Origin: CAZKUN01 sp964555935
Lineage (GTDB): Bacteria; Armatimonadota; Zipacnadia; Zipacnadales; VGFC01
Reading direction: 5' to 3'
Assembly: GCA_964555935.1 (NCBI GenBank)
Contig: CAZKUN010000282.1
Coordinates: 1 to 11,398 of the forward strand
DNA: 11,398 nt
A program made the position numbers and the translations under genes. The notes below the pieces were generated by a model. The model was given only the letters and a program-made list of their open reading frames with translations, did not search any database and had not been told where the DNA came from. Positions 6,266-11,398 of this stretch are shown here, piece after piece (the first letter of the stretch is position 1; each line of letters begins with the position of its first letter).

Positions 6266-7975
6266 ATGCGGTTTTCTAGGACGGTAACCCTTGGCGTGAT
6301 GGCGGCCTGGCTGGCGGCGGGCCTCGCGGTCGCGCAGACCACGCCGACCGGCAATCGCGTCGAGCGGCCAAGCGAGTGCTGGCGGCGGCTGGCGCGCGAC
6401 GTCCAGCGGGCCGCTCCGTCGATGTGCGGGCGCCCCGTGCATTGGGTGCTGGCGGTCGATGTCTCCCAGAGCGGGACGGGCACGGGTTGGTGGCACGATC
6501 GCGTCACCGACATGCTGATGGACTGGCTCAAGTTTACGGCCGTGCCCGGCGACAAGGTCTCGCTCATCACCTTCGCCCACGACATCCGCGAGGACGGCAC
6601 CACGCAGTTCGACACCGCCGAGCGCGTGCGAGAGTGGGTCGTCACGCGGATTGAGATCCGTCCGCCGCCGTCGGGCGCGGGCGCGACGAAGCTGCGCGGG
6701 GCGAGGTTGGCTGTCCTCAAGGCGGCCCACGCGGCCGACCATGGCTCGCACGTGGTCGTGACGATGCTGTTTTCCGACCGCGCGTCCGACGATACGGGCG
6801 GGCAACCGGAGACGGGGAGGCACAGCGTCCCCGAGCCGGAGTTCCTGGCCCGCTTCGGCGGGAAGTTGCGCCCCTATGAGGCTGGCTCGAGCATCGGCAG
6901 TATTGCGTCGGGTGATCCCGAGGGCGTGGAGAGCCTCGCGTTCTACAAGATCGCCAAGAGCCCCGATGACGTGCGAGTCTACTGTTTCTACTCGGTATCA
7001 GCCGGAGCGGATGCGGTTGCGCGCGAGGGGAGCCAGAAGCGATACATCCCCGGACCGGGCGGCGATCCGAAGATCCACGAACGCCCGGCCGTGCTGCGCA
7101 CCACGCTGGCGAGAGTCTTCTGGGTGCTGCTGGCGATCACGGGGATTGTCTTCATCGCGCTGCTGATCGGGTGCTTGCGGGACAATTGCTCGGCGACCAT
7201 CGTCGTCGATGAGAACACCCACCGCACGGCGTGGTGGCCGCCTTGGAAGCCCAAGAACGACATCATCCGCGCCAGCGCCAACGCGCTTGGGATGCGCCTG
7301 AACCCGGTGCGGCCGGATCTTGGCGATCCGGCGGTGGCCCACATCGAGATCAACCCGTGGTCGCTGAAGCCGTGGCCGCTGGTGATCAAGCGCTTCACCG
7401 ACACGGCATACAAGTTGCGTGCCCGCAATGTCAGTGATGACCGGGCTCGGTGGCGCGAGCAGCTGGTGCTGAATGACTTCCGATTCGCGGATGGCGAGCC
7501 GGAGCAGCACGTGATCGACGTGAACTCGCCGAGCGGCGAGGTTGCGCGGGGCCAGGTGGAGTATAGGATCAACGATCGGTTGATGAGACGCATCAAGCTG
7601 GCCTTGGCGTTTGGCATCGCGCTTCTGGTGGTCGCCGTGCTCGGACCGACGGCAATAGCGCTATCGCCCAAACCCAAGCCGCTCGTGGTGACGCCGCCCG
7701 ACAGGGAGCCGCTGTGCAACACGGCAGTTTCGTTGCATGGGCTCGGAGATGAGTGGGGCAGCGTGGATGGTGAAGCCGTCGCAGAGGGGACCCTCGTAGG
7801 ATCCGGAAGGAGACTGGCGAGTCATGAAGATAGCCGCCAAACCCACCATCTTCGTGGGCATCGGGGGGACGGGATTCAACGTCCTCACGAACGTGAGGCG
7901 TCGGCTGATGCAGCGTTGCGGGACGGCCGACCTCCCGTTCTACAGGTGGATCTACCTCGATACCCAGCCGGATAA
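6266..7975 (+). CDS. Membrane-anchored von Willebrand factor A (vWA) protein; 3' end uncertain
   Basis: 569 residues as read. A signal peptide (residues 1-24, ending A-V-A-Q) precedes a vWA domain at about 57-245. The MIDAS metal site is intact: DVSQS (65-69), Thr141 in GATKL, and Asp171 in LFSD. A transmembrane helix lies at about 284-303, then a 135-residue region of unknown fold (W/P-rich around 323-330), then a second helix at about 444-466 preceded by RLMRRIK. The positive-inside rule puts the vWA domain outside and the middle region in the cytoplasm. The ribosome site TAGGAGA (6247-6253) overlaps the upstream stop. The frame ends 152 bases inside the tubulin-like gene; residues after about 519 are out-of-phase translation of that gene, so the true C-terminus is probably earlier. 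A TAG at 7797-7799 in a neighbouring frame is a likely original stop if a frameshift occurred. Family call is firm, end is not. Confidence 0.85.
   Translation: MRFSRTVTLGVMAAWLAAGLAVAQTTPTGNRVERPSECWRRLARDVQRAAPSMCGRPVHWVLAVDVSQSGTGTGWWHDRVTDMLMDWLKFTAVPGDKVSLITFAHDIREDGTTQFDTAERVREWVVTRIEIRPPPSGAGATKLRGARLAVLKAAHAADHGSHVVVTMLFSDRASDDTGGQPETGRHSVPEPEFLARFGGKLRPYEAGSSIGSIASGDPEGVESLAFYKIAKSPDDVRVYCFYSVSAGADAVAREGSQKRYIPGPGGDPKIHERPAVLRTTLARVFWVLLAITGIVFIALLIGCLRDNCSATIVVDENTHRTAWWPPWKPKNDIIRASANALGMRLNPVRPDLGDPAVAHIEINPWSLKPWPLVIKRFTDTAYKLRARNVSDDRARWREQLVLNDFRFADGEPEQHVIDVNSPSGEVARGQVEYRINDRLMRRIKLALAFGIALLVVAVLGPTAIALSPKPKPLVVTPPDREPLCNTAVSLHGLGDEWGSVDGEAVAEGTLVGSGRRLASHEDSRQTHHLRGHRGDGIQRPHEREASADAALRDGRPPVLQVDLPRYPAG
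7805..7813 (+). promoter_or_regulatory. Ribosome binding site for the tubulin-like gene
   Basis: GGAAGGAGA is a strong Shine-Dalgarno-type purine run ending 10 bases before the ATG at 7824. It supports independent initiation at that ATG, which gives a protein starting directly with the nucleotide-binding strand, and argues that the vWA reading frame across this point is not essential. Confidence 0.7.
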
Positions 7976-10900
7976 CCTCGAGGCAGCGACCGCCGGCCTG
8001 ACGGGCAAGAAGGCCGGGTGGACGCATACCTGTCAGATGCTTCCGAGCCAGGAGACGGTCTCCCGGCTGCGCAACCCGTCGCTGGACGGGGGCAACACGC
8101 GGCGGCGGCTGGAGGCGGACGCGTGGTTTGACGCCGACGCTCTGGCGCGCCTCAGCAGCGTGACGTGGGAACTGGGCGTTGGCGGGAGACGGATGTACGG
8201 GCGGCTGGGGTTTCTCGCGGGGCAGAACCTCGCCCCGCTGGCCGACACGATCTCGCAGTATATCGACCAGCTCTACATGTGGCGCAGCGACGAGCTGGTC
8301 GGCAAGCCGCTGGAGGACGTCGACCCGCCCTACATGCGGCTTGTGCCGGAGCTAGTGCTCCCGAGCATCGATGTCGTCGTCGTGGCATCGGGCGGCGGAG
8401 GCACGGGCAGCGGCTGCTTCATCGATATTGGCTACCTCATGCGTCACATGCGCCGACAGGCGGGGTGGCAGGATGTGAACCAGTTCGGGTACGCGATGAT
8501 CGCGCGCCCAGGCATGGGCACGGCGAATCACGCGCGGAACTCGGCCGGGCTGATGGTCGAGCTGAATCACTATCGGCCCGAATCGGGCAACACGTACGAG
8601 ACGGGGTACCTCAATCTCCCGCAGCGGACGACCAGCGACGATCCCCCGTATGACATGACATTCGTGACCCAGCCGTGCCGGCAGGCGGCGCCTCTGCAGC
8701 CCGAAGCGCGCGGGGCCTTCGGCGAGCTTGAGTGGCTGGTGGCCGAGGACGTTGTGAACCACGCGATCAGCATGTGGCCGAGCGACACGCCCGACACCGA
8801 CGTCGATCTGCCGTTGGCGGCGGACAGGATTGCATTCGCGGGCGACATGGGTTTGAACCCGTTCGGGCTAGAGAGCTTCGGGATTGAGGTCCAGGAATTC
8901 CCGGCGGGGCTCGTGCATCGGCACCTGTATGGGGCGCGGATTCGCGACATCGCGAGCGCGTGGACGGAGGTCTCGGATGAGAAGTGCGGCTCCGCGGTCG
9001 AAGAGCTGAGGGTGGCGCTGGGGCTAGCGGACTCAAGCACGGCGATGAACGTTGGCGTGCGTAATCCGGAGGCGGACCGGCTGAAGGACGCGCTGATCGC
9101 CGACTGTCAGGGCATTCAGGTGTTGGCGCAGCTAGAGCAGGCGAAGGCCAAGGCGCGCACGCACGATGACAAGGGCAGGCCGAGACGCCCCTCGCCCGAG
9201 GAGCTGCTGGACGTGGTTGAGCAGACCAAGCGCGTGTTTCAGCAGAAGCTTGGCGCGCCCGTGCCGGGCGAGGCGGGAACCGTCTACGCGACGGTCACCA
9301 CGAACGCCGAGCAACTGGCTAGCCTCGACCACGAGCGCAGCGTGAAGGCGGCGACCGCGACGATGCTGCTTGATGTGGCGGTGGCGCAACCGGGCGGCCC
9401 GGCGACCGCTCGCGCGGCGGCGGAGACGCTGGCGGAGATGGTGGGGGTTGAGGTCGGCTTCATCGGCGGATGCCTCGATGGGCTGGATACGGCCCCGCCG
9501 ACCAAGCCGGATTCGCTGCACCGGTGCTGGCAATACGCGAACGACGCGCTGCTTCACCTCGTGTTGACGCACAAGCGAGCGATCCTCGAGGAGATCCAGG
9601 GCTGGCTCGGCGAGATCGCGACGCGGACCGAGCACCTCGCGAGCTACCTGACGGAGTGGGCGAGCGCGGCGCCGCAGCCGGATGCGCTCAACTCGGTCGC
9701 CGATTGCCCGGCGATGGTGCTGCCGATGTCGGTCGTGCATGAGCTGGAGAACACCGCAAACCAGCTCACGTCCGGCAGCGACCTGGCTCTGATGGACGCC
9801 GACGCGGCGGGCGCGGGGACGCAGCCGGGGCTGATCCGGCAGTTGCGCGACCTGGCGAAGGCCGGATTCCCGCGGACCGATCGGACGGGGAATCACCCGA
9901 CGCTATTCGCCGTGGGCCCGCCAAGGCAGCATGACCAGACGGACTTCGCGCCGATGGTCGGGTTCGAAGAGGCCGTCTTCGGCAGCATCGAGTCCGGACC
10001 CGCGAGCCCGTACGAGGTTGCGGTGCTGGATCTACTGCAGCGAGAGGCCGCCGGTGGCGATCCACCCAACCTGGCGCAGCGGGCGGAGATACTGCTGGGG
10101 TATGACCGCCAGCATCAGGACTACGTTGCGCTGCACTTCAATGGCTCGCCGACGTATGCGCTGGAGCAGGTCCAGCCGAGCCAGCCCGGGTACGCGTGGT
10201 ATGCGCCGGCGCAGCAGGCGAGGTGGGTCGGTGGATGGCCGGGGGCCAACCGTCCGCTTCAGGTCCACGTGCAACATCCCGGCATCAACTCGCAAACCGT
10301 GCTGCACCAGTCGGTGCGGTGCTCGATTGTCTGGGAGCATATCCTGGGTTACGACCGGGAGAACGCGCGCATCCTGAAGCAGTCGGGCGACCACCCGATG
10401 TTCAGCGACCAGCGCATCCAACTCCCGCCCGACCCTCAGCAAATGCGTCGCGCGCAGATGCTGCTGTTCGGATCGGTTGTGCTGGGACTGTGGACTTACC
10501 TCGGCGGCAACCAGCCGTATCATTCCATCCAGTACAACTGGGTGGATGACCAGAACACGCAGCGCCAGGGCGCTTTCCACGCCCACGAACGGTTCCACAT
10601 CGGCACGGGGGAACTGGCGGTGAACCCCGACATCATGGATGCCGTGGAACTGAAGGTCCATCAGTACGTGCGCGACAATGCCGGGCCCGCGGCCGATGGC
10701 GTGCAGCGCGCGGCGGATCTGCTGGATCAGATCATCCAGGAAGCCGGAGCGCCGGGGAGCAGTCAAGGCACCGACGCGGACCTGCTGCAGTACAACGTTC
10801 GCGACGTCAATTGCGGGTTGGCGATGAGCGCGCTGAACTGGTTCGCCGGCAGGTTCCAGATCAAGCGGCCGAAGGTCCAGCACCCGTACGCCGTCTACGC

Positions 10901-11087
10901 CGGCCGCGGCGAGCGCATTGCCGGGAATCGCGACGCGGCGCAGGATGGGTACTTCTGCGATCAGTGTGGCTACAACTTCGGCCTGAACATGCCGCCGTAT
11001 GCGGGCAGATGCCCGGTGGACGAGTGCGGGCACCCGTTCGGGCCGCACGTTCAGGACGCGCCGCCGGCGAGCATGACTGACGCCTAA
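7824..11087 (+). CDS. Tubulin/FtsZ-superfamily protein (tubulin-like, FtsZl type) with C-terminal zinc ribbon
   Basis: 1087 residues, far longer than FtsZ (about 350-400). The N-terminal strand and loop IFVGIGGTGFNVL (9-21) match the first nucleotide loop of FtsZ/tubulin (GxGGxGxN), WIYLDTQPDNLE (42-53) matches the second strand and following acidic loop, and VVVVASGGGGTGSG (184-197) is the tubulin signature loop that binds GTP phosphates. ARNSAGLMVELNHY (237-250) fits the helix after it. This corresponds to the Pfam Tubulin_2 type of long tubulin-like proteins. From about 420 to 1040 nothing specific is recognised; a helical region lies near 440-480 (LEQAKAKARTHDDKGRPR, QTKRVFQQKL). The C-terminus is a zinc ribbon: Cys1045-X2-Cys1048 and Cys1063-X4-Cys1068. 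No signal peptide and no convincing membrane helix, so cytoplasmic. It probably binds GTP and polymerises or switches under the membrane; the hydrolytic T7-loop residues could not be placed. Confidence 0.88.
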   Translation: MKIAAKPTIFVGIGGTGFNVLTNVRRRLMQRCGTADLPFYRWIYLDTQPDNLEAATAGLTGKKAGWTHTCQMLPSQETVSRLRNPSLDGGNTRRRLEADAWFDADALARLSSVTWELGVGGRRMYGRLGFLAGQNLAPLADTISQYIDQLYMWRSDELVGKPLEDVDPPYMRLVPELVLPSIDVVVVASGGGGTGSGCFIDIGYLMRHMRRQAGWQDVNQFGYAMIARPGMGTANHARNSAGLMVELNHYRPESGNTYETGYLNLPQRTTSDDPPYDMTFVTQPCRQAAPLQPEARGAFGELEWLVAEDVVNHAISMWPSDTPDTDVDLPLAADRIAFAGDMGLNPFGLESFGIEVQEFPAGLVHRHLYGARIRDIASAWTEVSDEKCGSAVEELRVALGLADSSTAMNVGVRNPEADRLKDALIADCQGIQVLAQLEQAKAKARTHDDKGRPRRPSPEELLDVVEQTKRVFQQKLGAPVPGEAGTVYATVTTNAEQLASLDHERSVKAATATMLLDVAVAQPGGPATARAAAETLAEMVGVEVGFIGGCLDGLDTAPPTKPDSLHRCWQYANDALLHLVLTHKRAILEEIQGWLGEIATRTEHLASYLTEWASAAPQPDALNSVADCPAMVLPMSVVHELENTANQLTSGSDLALMDADAAGAGTQPGLIRQLRDLAKAGFPRTDRTGNHPTLFAVGPPRQHDQTDFAPMVGFEEAVFGSIESGPASPYEVAVLDLLQREAAGGDPPNLAQRAEILLGYDRQHQDYVALHFNGSPTYALEQVQPSQPGYAWYAPAQQARWVGGWPGANRPLQVHVQHPGINSQTVLHQSVRCSIVWEHILGYDRENARILKQSGDHPMFSDQRIQLPPDPQQMRRAQMLLFGSVVLGLWTYLGGNQPYHSIQYNWVDDQNTQRQGAFHAHERFHIGTGELAVNPDIMDAVELKVHQYVRDNAGPAADGVQRAADLLDQIIQEAGAPGSSQGTDADLLQYNVRDVNCGLAMSALNWFAGRFQIKRPKVQHPYAVYAGRGERIAGNRDAAQDGYFCDQCGYNFGLNMPPYAGRCPVDECGHPFGPHVQDAPPASMTDA

Positions 11088-11098
11088 AGCCAACAGAT

Positions 11099-11106
11099 GG
11101 GGGAGA
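11099..11106 (+). promoter_or_regulatory. Ribosome binding site deciding the GTG start at 11113
   Basis: GGGGGAGA lies six bases before the GTG at 11113. The only nearby ATG (11106) is out of frame and soon meets a stop, so the GTG is the start of the last gene. Confidence 0.6.
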
Positions 11107-11112
11107 TGACCC

Positions 11113-11398
11113 GTGGCCGAGAACCAGGTCCAAGAGACTCAGCCGAGCGGGGCGCGGTACTATTACCCCGACAACAAGATTCTGACGGCGGAATGGTCTG
11201 ACCCGCGCGTCGAGAAGCCCTGGTGGCAGAGGTGGTTGCCACTGGCGATCGTGTTGGCGGTGGTATTGGGTGGCGCTGCCGCAGCGTGGTTCCTCTGGCT
11301 CGGGCCGAACAAGACGCTGAATCGCGCGACCGTGATGGTGATGGTCGATACCAACGGCGACGGCGTCTGGGACACCAGCACTACCGATACTACAGACG
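11113..11398 (+). CDS. Single-pass membrane protein, 5' part only (runs off the right edge)
   Basis: The first 95 residues are visible, starting 25 bases after the tubulin-like gene from a GTG. Residues 1-38 are hydrophilic with an aromatic patch (ARYYYPDNKI, WSDPRVEKPWWQRW). One transmembrane helix follows at about 41-63 (LPLAIVLAVVLGGAAAAWFL), with positive charge before it, giving N-in, C-out topology. Just outside the membrane, TVMVMVDTNGDGVWDT (73-88) contains D-x-N-x-D-G-x-x-D (Asp79 to Asp87), the pattern of dockerin or EF-hand-like calcium loops, then a Thr/Asp-rich stretch. The family is not recognised. Its place in the operon suggests a membrane partner of the tubulin-like protein; the aromatic N-terminal tail would face the same compartment as that protein. 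Confidence 0.75.
   Translation, partial: MAENQVQETQPSGARYYYPDNKILTAEWSDPRVEKPWWQRWLPLAIVLAVVLGGAAAAWFLWLGPNKTLNRATVMVMVDTNGDGVWDTSTTDTTD

Noticed and set aside
5165..6823. Several long minus-strand open frames opposite the zinc-ribbon and vWA genes
   Set aside because: Arg/Pro/Ala-rich translations without motifs, mutually overlapping, and opposite genes with clear domains.
4868..11012. A shared 15-base string TATGCGGGCAGATGC in the zinc-ribbon coding parts of the two genes (4869-4883 and 10998-11012)
   Set aside because: It is read in different frames (C-G-Q-M versus Y-A-G-R-C), so it does not reflect a duplicated zinc ribbon; a chance match is likelier, and no longer repeat surrounds it.
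10032..11093. 353-codon minus-strand open frame opposite the tubulin-like gene
   Set aside because: Composition (Arg, Val, Leu, His) and position are those of an antisense shadow of a GC-rich gene; the plus strand has motif-bearing protein throughout.

Overview
The window is GC-rich, gene-dense bacterial DNA (roughly two-thirds G+C by eye). It holds nine protein genes and no intergenic gap above 300 bases; no rRNA, tRNA, CRISPR array or insertion sequence was seen. The best clue to the organism is the prepilin at 2247-2936. Its N-terminus runs from the FTLIELLVVIAIIAILAAIL helix into an FPVFARAREKAR / SNLKQL / YIQDYDE stretch and it carries an H-X9-DG motif. That style is abundant in Armatimonadota and also found in Planctomycetota- or Lentisphaerota-type lineages. 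Armatimonadota or a relative is therefore an inference, not proven.

Region 1 (1-3771, plus strand) is a tightly spaced run of four genes: the 3' end of an FtsX/MacB-type ABC transporter permease (cut by the left edge), a secreted PQQ-like beta-propeller protein, a type II/IV pseudopilin-like protein, and an SDR oxidoreductase. Gaps of 10-24 bases suggest co-transcription. They do not form an obvious single pathway; the permease, propeller and prepilin all concern the cell envelope.

Region 2 (3789-4610, minus strand) is a lipoprotein of the phosphodiester glycosidase (NAGPA/DUF2233) family. It converges on the SDR gene and is divergent from region 3. The divergent gap (4611-4803) holds an exact TTGACA for the minus-strand gene and two GC-rich palindromes plus a TATTAT box ahead of the plus-strand operon.

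Region 3 (4804 to the right edge, plus strand) is the most interesting part. It is an operon encoding (a) a cytoplasmic protein with an N-terminal four-cysteine zinc ribbon and a predicted beta-propeller, (b) a secreted/membrane von Willebrand factor A protein with an intact MIDAS motif and two transmembrane helices, (c) a 1087-residue tubulin/FtsZ-superfamily protein with GxGGxGxN and GGGGTGSG nucleotide-binding motifs and a C-terminal zinc ribbon, and (d) the start of a single-pass membrane protein with a calcium-loop-like DxNxDGxxD motif. A tubulin-like protein next to a vWA protein recalls the predicted multicomponent membrane-remodelling system built around a divergent FtsZ family (FtsZl; Makarova and Koonin, 2010). 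As an inference, a GTP-dependent filament or switch under the membrane would be coupled through membrane partners to an adhesive vWA domain outside. The zinc-ribbon propeller and the zinc ribbon on the tubulin-like protein look like lineage-specific elaborations.

One sequence-quality point matters: the vWA frame runs 152 bases into the tubulin-like gene, which suggests either an unusually long overlap or a frameshift near 7600-7820.
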